DNA from: Actinomycetales bacterium
GTDB taxonomy: Bacteria; Actinomycetota; Actinomycetes; S36-B12
Direction: 5' to 3'
Assembly (NCBI GenBank): GCA_018970025.1
Contig: JAGWXF010000001.1
Location: forward strand, 167,075 to 231,074
Length of the DNA stretch: 64,000 nucleotides
Shown here: piece by piece, positions 42,096-53,670 of the stretch
How the letters are laid out: every line of letters begins with the position of its first letter
How positions within the stretch are numbered: position 1 is the first letter of the stretch
Made by a program: the position numbers and the translations under genes
Notes under the pieces: generated by a model
What the model was told of the DNA's origin: nothing
Seen by the model: only the letters and a program-made list of their open reading frames with translations
The model's database searches: none

Positions 42096-43295
42096 ATGGC
42101 CAGGGCAGTCCAGGAAGTCGTCTACATCGACGGGGTGCGCACCCCCTTCGGCAAGGCCGGCAGCGTCTACCGCGAGACGCGAGCCGACGACCTGGTCGTC
42201 AAGTCGATCCGCGGGCTGCTGCGCCGAAATCCGGCACTGCCCGCCGAGCGGATCGACGACGTGGCCATCGCGGCCACCACGCAGACCGGCGACCAGGGCA
42301 TGACGATCGGCCGCAGTGCCGCGATGCTCGCCGGGCTGCCCCGATCAGTGCCCGGCTACTCCATCGACCGGATGTGCGCCGGGGCCATGACGGCCGTGAC
42401 GACCCTGTCGGCCGGTGTCATGGCCGGTGCGTACGACATCGTGCTGGCCGGTGGGGTCGAGCACATGACCCGGCACCCGATGGGCGAGGGCATGGACCCG
42501 AACCCGCGGTACCTCTCGGAGAGGCTGGTCGACCCGGAGGCTCTCGTGATGGGGCAGACCGCCGAGAACCTGCACGATCGCTTCCCCCACCTCACCAAGG
42601 ACCGCGCCGACGCGTTCGCGGTCGGCTCCCAGGACAAGACCGAGAAGGCCTATGCCAACGGCCGGATCCAGCCCGATCTCGTCCCGATTGCCGTGCGATC
42701 CAGTGCCGATGGCTGGGGCCTGGTAAGCGTCGACGAGATGCCGCGCCCGGGGACGTCGATGGAGGGCCTTGCCCACCTCAAGACCCCGTTCCGGCCGCAT
42801 GGCCGGGTGACCGCCGGCAACAGCTCCGGCCTGACCGACGGGGCGACGGCCTGCTTGCTCGCCTCGGAGACGGCCGCCGATGAGCTGGGGCTGCGCAAGC
42901 GGATGCGGATGGTTGCCTTCGCCTTCGCCGGCGTGGAGCCGGAGGTCATGGGCGTCGGGCCCGTGCCCAGCACCGTCAAGGCGCTGCAACGAGCCGGGAT
43001 GACCATCGACGACATCGACCTGTTCGAGATCAACGAGGCCTTCGCCGTGCAGGTCCTGGCGTTCCTGGACCACTTCGGCATCGCTGATGACGACCCGAGG
43101 GTGAACCCGATGGGCGGGGCCATCGCGGTCGGCCATCCGCTGGCATCCAGCGGCATCCGCCTGATGCAGTACCTGGCACGCGACTTCGAGGCGAACCCCG
43201 ATGCCAGGTTCGGCATCACCACCATGTGCATCGGGCTGGGCATGGGCGGGACCGTCATCTGGGAGAGCCTCGACCACGCCGGGAGCGCATCATGA
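42096..43295 (+). CDS. fadA: Acetyl-CoA C-acyltransferase (thiolase)
   Basis: Beta-ketothiolase of 399 residues that completes beta-oxidation. Catalytic residues are the cysteine of SIDRMCAGAMTAV near residue 93, the histidine of VGHPLASSG, and the second cysteine of TTMCIGLGMGG. ATG 42096 has GGGAG. Its stop overlaps the ATG of the fadB-type gene (ATGA), so the two subunits form one operon, probably under the palindrome at 41980. Confidence 0.94.
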   Translation: MARAVQEVVYIDGVRTPFGKAGSVYRETRADDLVVKSIRGLLRRNPALPAERIDDVAIAATTQTGDQGMTIGRSAAMLAGLPRSVPGYSIDRMCAGAMTAVTTLSAGVMAGAYDIVLAGGVEHMTRHPMGEGMDPNPRYLSERLVDPEALVMGQTAENLHDRFPHLTKDRADAFAVGSQDKTEKAYANGRIQPDLVPIAVRSSADGWGLVSVDEMPRPGTSMEGLAHLKTPFRPHGRVTAGNSSGLTDGATACLLASETAADELGLRKRMRMVAFAFAGVEPEVMGVGPVPSTVKALQRAGMTIDDIDLFEINEAFAVQVLAFLDHFGIADDDPRVNPMGGAIAVGHPLASSGIRLMQYLARDFEANPDARFGITTMCIGLGMGGTVIWESLDHAGSAS

Positions 43296-45409
43296 GCGAG
43301 CAGGCCAGCACGGCAGCAGGGACCCTTCCCGACGAGGTCGTGACCCATGCCCGAATGCGACTGGTCGACCTGCCGCACAATGCCGGGACCTTCGCGCTCA
43401 TCACCCTCGACAATGACCGCGATCACACCCGGCCCTCCACCTTCGGCATGGCCGGCCTGGCATCCCTCGACGCGGCGATCGACGCAGCCCTGGACGTGCC
43501 GGGCCTGGTCGGGGTCGGGGTCACCGGCAAGCCCTTCGTCTTCGCCGTCGGGGCAGACCTGAGCGCTGTCGGCATGGTCACCGACCGCAGCCAGATCCTG
43601 CAGGTGGCCCAGCTCGGGCACAACGTCTTCCGCCGCCTCGGCGAGCTGGACGTCCCCACCTTCGCCTTCGTCAACGGGGCGGCTATGGGCGGCGGGCTGG
43701 AGCTCGCCCTGCACTGCACGTACCGCTCCGTCTCTGCCGATGCGGCCGCGATTTCCCTGCCCGAGGTCTTCCTCGGACTCATCCCGGGCTGGGGTGGCAC
43801 CTGGCTGCTGCCCAACCTCATCGGGCCTGGCAAGGCCATGGAGGTGATCGTCAGCAACGCGATGGCGCAGAACAAGCAGCTGCGCCCCAAGCAGGCGCGC
43901 GACCTGGGCATCTTCGACCTGCTGCTCGAGCCGGCTGACTTCCTGGAGCAGTCCCTGCTGTGGGCCGCAGCTGTCATCACCGGCCAGTCCACGGTCGATC
44001 GGCCCGAGATCGACCGCAGCGGCTGGGCAGCGACCGTCGCGGGGGCCCGGGCCGTGCTCGATGCCCGCATCCATGGCGCGACACCCGCCCCATACGTCGC
44101 CCTGGGCCTCATCGCCGGGGCAGCCGATCGCAGCCGCGACGAGGGCTTCGAGGCGGAGGACAACGCCCTTGCCGACCTCGTCATGGGCGATGACCTGCGC
44201 GCCTCGCTGTATGCCTTCGACCTGGTGCAGAAGCGGGCCAAGCGCCCGGTCGGCGTCCCGGACACGTCGCTGGCGCGCCCGGTGACCAAGGTCGGCATCG
44301 TCGGAGCAGGGCTGATGGCAAGTCAGCTGGCACTGCTGTTCGCCAAGCGGCTGCAGGTTCCGGTCGTCATGACCGACCTCGACGACGAGCGGGTTGCCAG
44401 GGGTCTGGACTATGTCGCGGCCGATATCGACGCATCCGTGTCCAAGGGCCGGATGAGCGCCGACAAGGGCAATCGGCTGAAGGCACTGGTCACGGGGAGC
44501 ACCGACAAGGGGGCCTTCGCCGGCGCGGACTTCGTGATCGAGGCCGTCTTCGAGAACCTCGCGGTCAAGCAGCAGGTGTTCGCCGAGCTCGAGGGCTACG
44601 TCTCCCCGACCTGCATCCTGGCGACGAACACCTCCTCGCTGTCGGTCACCGCGATGTCAGCGGGCCTGCAGCATCCTGAGCGCGTCGTCGGCTTCCACTT
44701 CTTCAACCCGGTTGCCGTGATGCCGCTGCTAGAGATCGCCCGCGCCGAGGCAACCGATGACGCGACTCTGGCGACCGCCTTCGCCGTCGGCAAGCAGCTG
44801 AAGAAGAGCTGCGTGCTGGTGAAGGACGCACCGGCCTTCGTCGTGAACCGGCTGCTCACGCGCTTCCTGGGCGAGATCACCCGGGCGATCGACGAGGGCA
44901 CGGACTTCCGGGTCGCCGACCAGGCCCTCGATCCGCTCGGCCTGCCGATGAGCCCGCTGGTGCTCCTGCAGCTGGTCGGCCCAGCCGTGGCCTTCCACGT
45001 GTCCGAGACCCTGCATGAGGCGTTCCCCGATCGCTTCTATGTCTCACCGAACCTGCGCCGGCTCGTCGAGGCGGGGCTCGGCGCGGTGTATGCCTGGGAC
45101 GACACGGGCCAGCCATACGTGGACCCCAAGGTGTCGGCGCTGTTCGAGCAGGGATCGACGACGCTGACTGCTGCCGAGGTGCGCGAGCGTGCCGTCGACG
45201 CCCTCGCCCAGGAGGCTCGCCTGATGCTCGACGAGGGAGTCGTTGCCGATCCTGCGGATATCGACCTGTGCATGCTCACCGGAGCAGGGTGGCCCTTCGC
45301 CCTCGGGGGCCTGACCCCGTACCTGGACCGTTGCGGCGCCGCAGAGCGCGTCACCGGCCGGCGCTTCCTGCCCGCGGGGGTCGCCAGCCTGCCGGCGGCC
45401 GCCGGCTAG
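43292..45409 (+). CDS. fadB: 3-hydroxyacyl-CoA dehydrogenase / enoyl-CoA hydratase (FadB-like)
   Basis: Multifunctional beta-oxidation subunit of 705 residues. The N-terminal crotonase domain (about 1-200) has [13 protein letters not shown] and [15 protein letters not shown]. The NAD-binding domain starts at about 330 with [32 protein letters not shown] and [14 protein letters not shown] mark the dehydrogenase core, and [13 protein letters not shown] begins the C-terminal helical part. It forms an ATGA overlap with fadA. Its stop overlaps the convergent dxs stop. Confidence 0.94.
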   Translation: MSEQASTAAGTLPDEVVTHARMRLVDLPHNAGTFALITLDNDRDHTRPSTFGMAGLASLDAAIDAALDVPGLVGVGVTGKPFVFAVGADLSAVGMVTDRSQILQVAQLGHNVFRRLGELDVPTFAFVNGAAMGGGLELALHCTYRSVSADAAAISLPEVFLGLIPGWGGTWLLPNLIGPGKAMEVIVSNAMAQNKQLRPKQARDLGIFDLLLEPADFLEQSLLWAAAVITGQSTVDRPEIDRSGWAATVAGARAVLDARIHGATPAPYVALGLIAGAADRSRDEGFEAEDNALADLVMGDDLRASLYAFDLVQKRAKRPVGVPDTSLARPVTKVGIVGAGLMASQLALLFAKRLQVPVVMTDLDDERVARGLDYVAADIDASVSKGRMSADKGNRLKALVTGSTDKGAFAGADFVIEAVFENLAVKQQVFAELEGYVSPTCILATNTSSLSVTAMSAGLQHPERVVGFHFFNPVAVMPLLEIARAEATDDATLATAFAVGKQLKKSCVLVKDAPAFVVNRLLTRFLGEITRAIDEGTDFRVADQALDPLGLPMSPLVLLQLVGPAVAFHVSETLHEAFPDRFYVSPNLRRLVEAGLGAVYAWDDTGQPYVDPKVSALFEQGSTTLTAAEVRERAVDALAQEARLMLDEGVVADPADIDLCMLTGAGWPFALGGLTPYLDRCGAAERVTGRRFLPAGVASLPAAAG

Positions 45410-47322
45410 GCCTCGGCCTGCTCCGGCTGCGGAGCAGGCTCAGCGACCGACTGCAACCGCGCCACCGCCTCGACCACCTCGCGGGAGACCTCCTGCGCGG
45501 TGAGTCCGCAGTCGACGAGGACCTCCGCTCGCTTGCCCTGGTCGAGGAACCGCTCCGGGATGCCGATATTGCGCACCGGGACGTCAACGTCCGCGTCGCG
45601 GAGCAACTGGCTGACCGCCGACCCGACGCCGCCGGTCCGGATGCCGTCCTCCAGGACCACCACGAGCCGGACCTGCCGCGCCTGCCGCACCAGGGCCGCA
45701 GGCAGGGGCTTGACCCAGCGCGGATCGACCACCCGGCCGTCGATCCCCTGTGCTCGTAGACGCTCGGCGACATCCAGGCTCAGCGAGGCGAAGGCACCGA
45801 CACTGACCAGCAGGACATCCGGAGCAGGGCAGTCGAGCAGGACGTCCAGGCCATCGACCACGCGAACCGGGTCGATCACCGGGCCCAGTGCCCCCTTGGG
45901 GAACCGCACGACCGTGGGGGCGTCGCTCACGTCGACGGCCTCGCGCAGCGCCCGGCGGACGGTGGACTCGTCGCGGGGTGCGGCCAGCCGGAGGCCGGGG
46001 ACCACCTGCAGCATGGCCATGTCCCACATGCCGTTGTGACTGGGCCCGTCATCGCCCGTCACCCCGGCCCTGTCCAGGACGAAGGTGACGCCGGCCCGGT
46101 GCAGGGCGCAGTCCATCAGCACCTGGTCGAAGGCGCGGTTCAGGAAGGTCGCGTAGAGCGCCACCACGGGGTGCAGGCCGCCATAGGCCAGCCCGGCGGC
46201 ACTCGTCGCCGCATGCTGCTCGGCGATGCCGACGTCATAGGTGCGCGAGGGGAACGCCTGGGCGAATCGATCCAGCCCGGTGGGCCCGAGCATGGCCGCC
46301 GTGATGGCGACGACGTCGCTGCGCTCATGGCCGATGCGCACGAGCTCATCGGCGAACACGCCCGTCCAGGTCGGCCCGCCGGCACTGAGCGGCCTACCGG
46401 TGTCCGGATCGATGACGCCGACGCCGTGGAAGCGATCGGCCTCATCGCGCTCGGCCGGCGCATAGCCCCGGCCCTTCTCGGTGATGGCGTGGACGATGAC
46501 CGGGCCGTCGAAGTCCTTGGCGCGACGCAGTGCGTGCTCGAGCTCGGCGATGTCGTGACCGTCGACGGGGCCGACGTACTTCAGCCCGAGGTCCTCGAAC
46601 ATGCCCTGCGGGGCGACGATGTCCTTCAGGCCCTTCTTCATGCCGTGCAGGGCACCGTAGATCGGGTGGCCGACGACGGGCGTGCGGTTGAGCAGGCGCT
46701 TGCCCCAGGACATGAACCGCTCGTAGCCCTGGGTCGTCCGCAGGGTCGACAGGTGATGGGCAAGGCCGCCGATGGTCGGCGAGTAGGAGCGCTCATTGTC
46801 GTTGACGACGACGACGACCTGGCGGTCCGAGCCGGCGATGTTGTTCAGCGCCTCCCAGGCCATGCCGCCGGTGAGGCCGCCGTCGCCGATGACCGCGACC
46901 ACATGCTGCTGGCCGAGCAGGCCGCGCTGCTCCCAGGCCTTCGCCAGCCCATCGGCATAGGACAGGGCAGTCGACGCATGGGAGTTCTCGATGACGTCAT
47001 GGGCGCTCTCGGCCCGGCTGGGATACCCGGACAGCCCTCCGTGCTGGCGGAGCCGGTCGAAGCCCTCGGCCCGGCCGGTCAGGATCTTGTGCACGTAGGC
47101 CTGGTGCCCGGTGTCCCACACGATGACGTCCTGCGGGGACTGGAAGACCCGGTGCAGGGCGATGGTGAGCTCGACCACGCCGAGGTTCGGCCCCAGGTGC
47201 CCCCCGGTCGCCGAGACCTTCTCGACCAGGAATCCCCGGATCTCGCCGGCCAGGACGGGCAGCTGCCCGGGCTGGAGGGCACGGACATCCCGAGGATCGC
47301 GGATCCGGTTCAGCAGGCCCAC
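45406..47322 (-). CDS. dxs: 1-deoxy-D-xylulose-5-phosphate synthase
   Basis: TPP-dependent first enzyme of the MEP isoprenoid pathway, 638 residues. TPP-binding [18 protein letters not shown] lies near residue 150. The pyrimidine domain contains [10 protein letters not shown], and [13 protein letters not shown] is the conserved linker region. GTG 47322 is preferred because AGGGGA lies six bases before it; an alternative GTG at 47328 abuts that site. The stop overlaps fadB by four bases. Confidence 0.94.
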   Translation of the reverse strand: MGLLNRIRDPRDVRALQPGQLPVLAGEIRGFLVEKVSATGGHLGPNLGVVELTIALHRVFQSPQDVIVWDTGHQAYVHKILTGRAEGFDRLRQHGGLSGYPSRAESAHDVIENSHASTALSYADGLAKAWEQRGLLGQQHVVAVIGDGGLTGGMAWEALNNIAGSDRQVVVVVNDNERSYSPTIGGLAHHLSTLRTTQGYERFMSWGKRLLNRTPVVGHPIYGALHGMKKGLKDIVAPQGMFEDLGLKYVGPVDGHDIAELEHALRRAKDFDGPVIVHAITEKGRGYAPAERDEADRFHGVGVIDPDTGRPLSAGGPTWTGVFADELVRIGHERSDVVAITAAMLGPTGLDRFAQAFPSRTYDVGIAEQHAATSAAGLAYGGLHPVVALYATFLNRAFDQVLMDCALHRAGVTFVLDRAGVTGDDGPSHNGMWDMAMLQVVPGLRLAAPRDESTVRRALREAVDVSDAPTVVRFPKGALGPVIDPVRVVDGLDVLLDCPAPDVLLVSVGAFASLSLDVAERLRAQGIDGRVVDPRWVKPLPAALVRQARQVRLVVVLEDGIRTGGVGSAVSQLLRDADVDVPVRNIGIPERFLDQGKRAEVLVDCGLTAQEVSREVVEAVARLQSVAEPAPQPEQAEA

Positions 47323-47352
47323 GGGCACTCCCCTTTCGACGACGGCGCCAGT

Positions 47353-47712
47353 CTAGGCGTGATCGGCCCAAAGAGCCTGTGCGACGAGCCTGAGCTCGCG
47401 CTGCACCTGCAGCAGCCGGGCTCCCTCGACCTCCAGGGCCCGGTGGACGGCCTGCAGCTCCTCGGGACGCAGGTGTGGCCCGAGCTCGACCCGTGCCCGG
47501 GCGTAGGACTCCCGGGTCGCGTCCAGGCAGGCCTGCGCATACCGCTCCAGGTAGGCGGCCAGGGCGACCGGGTAGGCCCGCAGGCCCGAGGTGCGCAGCT
47601 CCCCCGGCCCCCGGTCCAGCAGCCAGCCGACGACGCGATCCTCGAAGTCCTGGCTCCCCGGGGGCGGAAGATCCCGGGGCCAGCCGGGCGGCCCGGGGGA
47701 CGCCGGTCTCAC
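47353..47712 (-). CDS. Conserved hypothetical protein downstream of aconitase
   Basis: A 119-residue protein, not recognised. After a Pro-rich start it is predicted helical (FEDRVVGWLLDRG, then LAAYLERYAQACLDATRESY, then ELQAVHRALEVEGARLLQVQ). GTG 47712 starts 22 bases after the aconitase stop codon, so it is likely the second gene of that transcript. It is not a TetR regulator such as AcnR, which sits beside aconitase in some actinobacteria. Confidence 0.65.
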   Translation of the reverse strand: MRPASPGPPGWPRDLPPPGSQDFEDRVVGWLLDRGPGELRTSGLRAYPVALAAYLERYAQACLDATRESYARARVELGPHLRPEELQAVHRALEVEGARLLQVQRELRLVAQALWADHA

Positions 47713-47734
47713 CGCGTCGCCAGCCCGTCGATGG

Positions 47735-50422
47735 CTACAGCAGCGACCGCAGCACGTACTGCAGGATTCCACCGTGGCGGTAGTAGTCGGCCTCGCCCGG
47801 GGTGTCGATCCGCACCTGGGCCGTGAACTCCACTGCCCTGCCGTCGGCTGCAACCGCCTCCACCTCAACCGCGGCGGGGATCGTGCCCTCATTGAGCTCG
47901 GTCACCCCGCGGATGGTGAACACCTCATCGCCCTGGATGCCGAGGCTGTCGGCGCTCACCCCGGGGTGGAACTGCAGCGGCAGAACTCCCATCCCGATGA
48001 GATTCGACCGGTGAATCCGCTCATAGGACTCGGCGATGACGGCCCGCACGCCGAGCAGGGCCGTGCCCTTGGCAGCCCAGTCGCGACTGGAGCCGGACCC
48101 GTACTCCTTGCCGGCCAGGATCACCAGCGGCGTGCCATGCGCGGCGTACGCCATCGCGGCGTCGTACACCGGCACGATGGCATCGTCCGGCGTGGTGAAG
48201 TCGATGGTGTAGCCGCCCTCGACGTCGTGCAGCATGAGGTTTCGCAGGCGGATGTTGGCGAAGGTGCCGCGGATCATCACCTCGTGGTTGCCGCGGCGTG
48301 ATCCGTACGAATTGAAGTCCGCCCGGTCGACCCCGTGCTCGCGAAGGTAGGTGCCGGCAGGGCTGTCGGCCTTGATCGACCCGGCCGGCGAGATGTGGTC
48401 GGTCGTCACCGAGTCGCCCAGCTTGAGCAGCACCCGCGCGCCGGTGATGTCCTGGACGTCGGACGGCTCCCTGGTCATGCCGTCGAAGTACGGCGGCTTG
48501 CGGACGTACGTGCTGCCCTGGTCCCAGGCGAAGGTGTCGCCGGTGGGCGTGGGCAGCGACTGCCAGCGCTCATCGCCGGCGAAGACATCCGCATAGCGCG
48601 AGGCGAACATCTCCGGGTCGATCGACGAGTCGACAACGGCCTGAACCTCGGCGGCCGAGGGCCAGATGTCCCTGAGGAAGACCTCCTCGCCCGAGGGCGA
48701 GATGCCGATCGGGTCGCGCTCGAAGTCGATATCCATCGTGCCCGCGATCGCGTAGGCGACGACCAGCGGGGGCGATGCCAGGTAGTTCATCTTCACGTCC
48801 GGATTGATCCGGCCCTCGAAGTTGCGATTGCCGCTGAGCACGGCGGTGACGACGATGTCCTCGTCGTTGACGGCGCTGCTGACCTCGGGCAGCACCGGCC
48901 CGGAGTTGCCGATGCAGGTGGTGCACCCATAGCCGACGACATCGAAGCCGAGGCGCTCGAGATACGGCAGCAGGCCCGACTTCGCGTAGTAGTCGGTCAC
49001 GACCTGCGAGCCGGGCGCAAGCGACGTCTTGACCCATGGCCTGCGGGTGAGGCCGGCCTCCACCGCCTTCTTCGCCAGCAGGCCCGCGCCCAGCATGACC
49101 GAGGGATTGGACGTGTTGGTGCAGGAGGTGATCGCCGCGATGGCGACCGCTCCGTGCCCGATGGCGTCCTGCTGGCCGTCGATGGACACCTCTGCCACGC
49201 GGGTGAGGTTGTTGGTGTAGTCGTGCAGGGCGGCCCGGAAGGAGGACTGCGATGCGCTCAGCGGCACACGATCCTGCGGGCGCTTGGGCCCGGCGATCGA
49301 GGGCACCACGGTCGACAGGTCGAGCTCGAGGTACTCCGAGTAGACCGCCTCATGCGCGGGGTCATGCCATAGGCCCTGCTCCTTGGCGTAGGCCTCGACC
49401 AGGGCGACCTGGGCGCTCGTCCGCCCGGTCAGGCGCAGGTAGTCCAGCGTCACCTCGTCGATCGGGAAGATCGCGACCGTACTGCCGTACTCGGGGCTCA
49501 TGTTCCCGATGGTTGCCCGATTCGACAGCGGGACGGCCCCGACGCCCTCGCCGGTGAACTCGACGAACTTGCCCACGACGCCGTGCGTGCGCAGCATCTG
49601 AGTGATGGTGAGCACGAGGTCGGTGGCGGTCGCCCCGGCCGGGAGCTCCCCGGTCAGCCGGAAGCCCACCACGCGTGGGATCAGCATGGAGACCGGCTGG
49701 CCGAGCATGGCCGCCTCAGCCTCGATGCCGCCGACTCCCCAGCCGAGGACCCCCAGGCCATTGACCATGGTCGTGTGCGAGTCGGTACCGACCACGGTAT
49801 CCGGGTACGCCTGACCACCCCTGGCCATGATCACCCGGGCCAGATGCTCGATATTGACCTGGTGCACGATGCCGGTGCCCGGCGGCACGACCTTGAACTC
49901 CTCGAATGCGCCCTGGCCCCAGCGCAGGAACTGGTAGCGCTCTCGGTTCCGCTCGTACTCCAGCTCGACGTTGCGATCCTGGGCATCGGGGCTGGCGAAG
50001 AAGTCGACGATGACCGAGTGGTCGATCACCAGCTCAGCGGGGGCAAGCGGCTCGATCCTGGCCGGGTCGCCCCCCAGGTCGCGGACGGCCTCCCGCATGG
50101 TCGCCAGGTCGACGACGACCGGCACGCCGGTGAAGTCCTGCATGACGACCCTGGCCGGGGTGAACTGGATCTCGTCGGACGGCTCCGCGGCCGCATCCCA
50201 GGAGGCAAGCGCCTCGATGCTCGCCCGCGTGACGTTGGCGCCGTCCTCCGTCCGCAGCAGGTTCTCCAGCAGCACGCGATGCGTGAAGGGCAGCCGCTGC
50301 GCGCCGGGCACGGCTGCCAGCCGGAAGATCTCGTAGGAGGCACCCTGCACCTCGAGGGTGCCGCGGGCACCGAAGCTGTCGATGCTGGGCCGGCTGGTCT
50401 GCGGCATGTCTGCGCTGGACAC
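47735..50422 (-). CDS. acnA: Aconitate hydratase
   Basis: Iron-sulfur enzyme of 895 residues that interconverts citrate and isocitrate in the TCA cycle (AcnA/IRP type). Cluster cysteines are visible in [11 protein letters not shown] and [33 protein letters not shown] and [10 protein letters not shown] are the other signature blocks. GTG 50422 has AAGGGGAG. An 18-bp perfect palindrome lies 20-37 bases upstream and is the likely operator. Confidence 0.96.
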   Translation of the reverse strand: MSSADMPQTSRPSIDSFGARGTLEVQGASYEIFRLAAVPGAQRLPFTHRVLLENLLRTEDGANVTRASIEALASWDAAAEPSDEIQFTPARVVMQDFTGVPVVVDLATMREAVRDLGGDPARIEPLAPAELVIDHSVIVDFFASPDAQDRNVELEYERNRERYQFLRWGQGAFEEFKVVPPGTGIVHQVNIEHLARVIMARGGQAYPDTVVGTDSHTTMVNGLGVLGWGVGGIEAEAAMLGQPVSMLIPRVVGFRLTGELPAGATATDLVLTITQMLRTHGVVGKFVEFTGEGVGAVPLSNRATIGNMSPEYGSTVAIFPIDEVTLDYLRLTGRTSAQVALVEAYAKEQGLWHDPAHEAVYSEYLELDLSTVVPSIAGPKRPQDRVPLSASQSSFRAALHDYTNNLTRVAEVSIDGQQDAIGHGAVAIAAITSCTNTSNPSVMLGAGLLAKKAVEAGLTRRPWVKTSLAPGSQVVTDYYAKSGLLPYLERLGFDVVGYGCTTCIGNSGPVLPEVSSAVNDEDIVVTAVLSGNRNFEGRINPDVKMNYLASPPLVVAYAIAGTMDIDFERDPIGISPSGEEVFLRDIWPSAAEVQAVVDSSIDPEMFASRYADVFAGDERWQSLPTPTGDTFAWDQGSTYVRKPPYFDGMTREPSDVQDITGARVLLKLGDSVTTDHISPAGSIKADSPAGTYLREHGVDRADFNSYGSRRGNHEVMIRGTFANIRLRNLMLHDVEGGYTIDFTTPDDAIVPVYDAAMAYAAHGTPLVILAGKEYGSGSSRDWAAKGTALLGVRAVIAESYERIHRSNLIGMGVLPLQFHPGVSADSLGIQGDEVFTIRGVTELNEGTIPAAVEVEAVAADGRAVEFTAQVRIDTPGEADYYRHGGILQYVLRSLL

Positions 50423-50441
50423 GGATCTCCCCTTCGCTAAC

Positions 50442-50459
50442 TATCTTGACGTCAAGATA
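50442..50459. promoter_or_regulatory. 18-bp palindromic operator before aconitase
   Basis: TATCTTGACGTCAAGATA is a perfect palindrome centred 29 bases before the aconitase start. It overlaps the stop codon of the upstream RNA methyltransferase gene. Its place in the promoter region suggests repression; the binding protein is unknown and no regulator gene is adjacent. Confidence 0.65.
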
Positions 50460-51675
50460 TCTCATCGACGTGCTCGCTCGGCGCGAGGGCGGCGACGACT
50501 TCCACGTGGTGCGTCATCGGGAACGTGTCGAACGCCTGCAGCCGGGCCACACGGTAGCCAGCCAGGGCCGCGGTTGCCACGTCACGTGCCAGGGTGACCG
50601 GATCGCAGGCCACGTACACGATGACCCTGGGCGCAGCCGCCGCGATCGCGACCATGACCGCTGCCCCCGCGCCGCCGCGCGGGGGGTCGAGGACGATGCC
50701 GTCGACCGGGCCGCGCCTGCCGTCGACCCAGGCGGCAACGTCGGCCTGGTGCAGTCGCACCTGCGGCAGGTCATGGAGCCCCCGGCGAGCGTCGCGGATC
50801 GAGGCCGGCGCCGACTCCACGGCGTCCACCCGCCCATCGGGTCCGGTCGCCTCGGCCAGGAAGGCGCTGAACAGCCCGGCTCCGGCGTAGAGGTCCCACC
50901 ACCGGCTGCCCGCCGTTGGCCCGCCCATCTGCAGTACCGCGTCGACGAGCGCCTCAGGTGCCCGTGGGTGCACCTGCCAGAAGCCAGCCGCGTCGACGCG
51001 CCACTGCCGCGCGCCCACCTGCTGCGGAACCCGCCCGGGACCGCCGATCACCTGCCCATCGACCATGACGCTCACCGAGCCGTCCGATCCCTGCACTGTT
51101 CGCACGGACGTGGCACCTCGATGGGCGTCGGCCCACGGCTCGACGGCAGCGATCCCCGCCGACGCGATCGGGCAGCCGGCCAGCCGCACCACCCGATGGG
51201 ACCGATGGGCGTGCAGGCCGGCATGGCCGGCCTCGTCCACCTGCCAGGTCATCCGGGTGCGCCAGTGCAGGCCGTCATCCGGGCCACCAGGCTCTGCGGG
51301 GCCAAGTGAGGTCACCTCGACGCGGACGTCTTCCAGCCCGGCCTGGCGGCGAAAGGCATCGGCGATGACCTGGGCCTTGAGCTCGCGCTGATGCTCCAGC
51401 CGCACGTGCTGGAAGTCGCAGCCGCCGCAGCCGCCCGGCCCGGCAGCCGGGCAGGCCGGCTCCGTGCGCCAGGGGCTGGGCCGCAGGATCTCGACCGCAT
51501 CAGCACGAACGACCTTCGTGGTGACGGCGGTCACCTCCACCAGCGCCCGCTCCCCTTCGATGGCATGCCGGACGAAGAGCGTCCGGCCGGCCGCATGGGC
51601 GATGAAGTGCCCGCCATGCGCGACCGGACCGATGTCGACGACCATCCGGTCGCCGGCCCGCAGCGGCTGGCCCAC
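50452..51675 (-). CDS. RNA (uracil/cytosine-5) methyltransferase, TrmA/RlmD family
   Basis: Class I SAM-dependent RNA methyltransferase of 407 residues. An N-terminal TRAM-like beta domain is followed by a cysteine cluster CPAAGPGGCGGC with a further cysteine expected for the 4Fe-4S site. The Rossmann domain has WDLYAGAGLFS, and the end has LDPPRGGAG and YVACDPVTLARD with the catalytic cysteine. Target base is unknown (rRNA or tRNA m5U). GTG 51675 lies four bases after the permease stop codon. Confidence 0.88.
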   Translation of the reverse strand: MGQPLRAGDRMVVDIGPVAHGGHFIAHAAGRTLFVRHAIEGERALVEVTAVTTKVVRADAVEILRPSPWRTEPACPAAGPGGCGGCDFQHVRLEHQRELKAQVIADAFRRQAGLEDVRVEVTSLGPAEPGGPDDGLHWRTRMTWQVDEAGHAGLHAHRSHRVVRLAGCPIASAGIAAVEPWADAHRGATSVRTVQGSDGSVSVMVDGQVIGGPGRVPQQVGARQWRVDAAGFWQVHPRAPEALVDAVLQMGGPTAGSRWWDLYAGAGLFSAFLAEATGPDGRVDAVESAPASIRDARRGLHDLPQVRLHQADVAAWVDGRRGPVDGIVLDPPRGGAGAAVMVAIAAAAPRVIVYVACDPVTLARDVATAALAGYRVARLQAFDTFPMTHHVEVVAALAPSEHVDEIS

Positions 51676-51679
51676 CGGA

Positions 51680-53617
51680 TCAGACGTCCTGATCCCGGAC
51701 CGCCTCGCTCGAGGCCAGCTGCCACGGCACGCTGGTGACCGTCACTCCGGGGGTGAACAGCAGCCGGCTCTTCAGCCGCAGCGCCGACTGGTTGTGCAGC
51801 AGCTGCTCCCACCAGTGGCCGACTACGTACTCGGGAATGTAGACGGCCACGAGGTCGTTGGGGTTCTCCGAGCGAAGGGCGCGCACGTAGTTCACGACCG
51901 GCCGGGTGATCTCTCGGTAGGGGCTGTCCAGGATCTTCAGGGCAACCGGGATTCCCCGCCGATCCCACTCGCGCTGCAGGCGCTCAGTCTCCTCGTGATC
52001 GAAATTGACGTTGATGGCCTCCAGCACCGTGGGCCGGGTCGCCCGGGCATACGCCAGGGCGCGCAGGGTCGGCTTGTGGATCTTGGAGACGAGGACCAGC
52101 GTATGCACGCGAGCCGGAAGGATCATCCGGTCGCGATCGTTGGTCACCAGCTCGGCGCTCACCCGCTCGTAGTGGCGGCTGATGCCGCGCATCAGCAGGT
52201 AGATCAAGGGCATGGCAACGACGACCAGCCAGGCGCCCTTGGTGAACTTCGTCACCAGGACGATCACCAGCACCGACCCGGTGAGCACCAGGCCGAACGC
52301 GTTGATGGCGCGCGAGCGGATCATGGCCCGCCTGGCGGCCGGGTCATCCTCCCGGCGTAGGTGCCGGTTCCAGTGCCGCACCATGCCCAGCTGGCTGAGG
52401 GTGAACGAGACGAACACGCCGATGATGTATAGCTGGATGAGGGCCGTCACGTCGGCCTGGTACACGATGACGAGCGCGACGGCCAGGCCCGCCAGGGTCA
52501 GGATCCCGTTGCTGAAGGCCAGTCGATCTCCCCTGGTGTGCAGCTGCCGGGGCAGGTACCCGTCCTTCGCCAGGATTGAGCCCAGCACGGGAAATCCGTT
52601 GAACGCCGTGTTCGCGGCCAGGGCCAGGATGAGCACGGTCGCGAAGGTGACGATGATCACCGGCAGGTAGGCGTTGTCGAAGACCGCGTTCGCGACCTGG
52701 ACGATGACCGTCTTCTGCGCGGCTCCTTGCGGCAGGCCGATCAGGTCGCGGTCGAACTCGGTGATGTGGACCTGCGTCTTCAGCGCGAGCCAGGTGATCC
52801 CGCCGAACATGAGCATCGAGATGACCCCGAGCATGAGCAGGACGGTGGCTGCGTTCTTGGACTTGGGCTGCCGGAACGCGGGCACGCCATTGGAGACGGC
52901 CTCGATGCCGGTCAGGGCCGTCGTCCCGGACGAGAAGGCGCGTGCGATCACGAATGCCAGGGCCAGCCCGGCGAAGGCCTGCTCAGGCTGGACGAGGTAC
53001 TGGGCCGACTCCGCCACGATCTCGGCCCCGGTGGCCATTCGCACGATGGCGACGGCAAGCATGGCGAAGATCGCAAGCATGAAGAAGTACACGGGGATGG
53101 CGAATACCGCCCCGGACTCCCGGATGCCGCGCAGGTTGAGCATCGTGATCACGATGATGAAGCCGACGGCCCACCAGGTGTTGTGGTAGCCGACGACCTC
53201 GACCGTCGAGGCCAGGTTGGCGACCGCCGACGAGATCGACACGGCGACCGTCAGCACGTAGTCGATCAGCAGCGCGCTCGCGACGAAGACCCCCCACTTC
53301 GGGCCGAGGTTGGTCGACACCACCTCGTAGTCCCCGCCGCCACTGGGGTAGGCATGGACGTTCTGCCGGTAGGACGCCACGACCGTGAAGTAGATGACGA
53401 CAACGGCCGCGGCCACCCATGGCCCATAGGAGTACATCGACAGCCCGCCCAGCGACAGCACCAGCAGGATCTCCTGGGTGGCATAGGCGTTCGACGACAG
53501 CGCGTCGCTGGCGAAGACCGGCAGGGCGATGCGCTTGGGCAGCAGGGTCTCGTGCAGTCGATCCGATCTGAGCGCATTGCCCAGGAGCACGCGCTTGACG
53601 CCGTCGGAGAAGGGCAC
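51680..53617 (-). CDS. APC-family permease, KimA-like (probable potassium importer)
   Basis: Membrane transporter of 645 residues with about 12 helices up to residue 480 and a C-terminal soluble domain of about 160 residues. FASDALSSNAYATQEILLVL and YPSGGGDYEVVSTNLG resemble KimA/YdaO-type APC proteins that import K+. The neighbouring divergent pair of TrkA proteins supports a potassium role. GTG 53617 lies eight bases after TACCAT. It is followed by the RNA methyltransferase with a four-base gap. Confidence 0.85.
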   Translation of the reverse strand: MPFSDGVKRVLLGNALRSDRLHETLLPKRIALPVFASDALSSNAYATQEILLVLSLGGLSMYSYGPWVAAAVVVIYFTVVASYRQNVHAYPSGGGDYEVVSTNLGPKWGVFVASALLIDYVLTVAVSISSAVANLASTVEVVGYHNTWWAVGFIIVITMLNLRGIRESGAVFAIPVYFFMLAIFAMLAVAIVRMATGAEIVAESAQYLVQPEQAFAGLALAFVIARAFSSGTTALTGIEAVSNGVPAFRQPKSKNAATVLLMLGVISMLMFGGITWLALKTQVHITEFDRDLIGLPQGAAQKTVIVQVANAVFDNAYLPVIIVTFATVLILALAANTAFNGFPVLGSILAKDGYLPRQLHTRGDRLAFSNGILTLAGLAVALVIVYQADVTALIQLYIIGVFVSFTLSQLGMVRHWNRHLRREDDPAARRAMIRSRAINAFGLVLTGSVLVIVLVTKFTKGAWLVVVAMPLIYLLMRGISRHYERVSAELVTNDRDRMILPARVHTLVLVSKIHKPTLRALAYARATRPTVLEAINVNFDHEETERLQREWDRRGIPVALKILDSPYREITRPVVNYVRALRSENPNDLVAVYIPEYVVGHWWEQLLHNQSALRLKSRLLFTPGVTVTSVPWQLASSEAVRDQDV

Positions 53618-53658
53618 GACGGGGAATGGTACCCCTGCTGCGTCGGCATGCCCGGCTG

Positions 53659-53664
53659 TACGGT
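53659..53664 (+). promoter_or_regulatory. -10-like element of the TrkA pair
   Basis: TACGGT ends six bases before GTG 53671. On the other strand TACCAT (53631-53626) serves the divergent permease. Confidence 0.5.
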
Positions 53665-53670
53665 TGCCCC

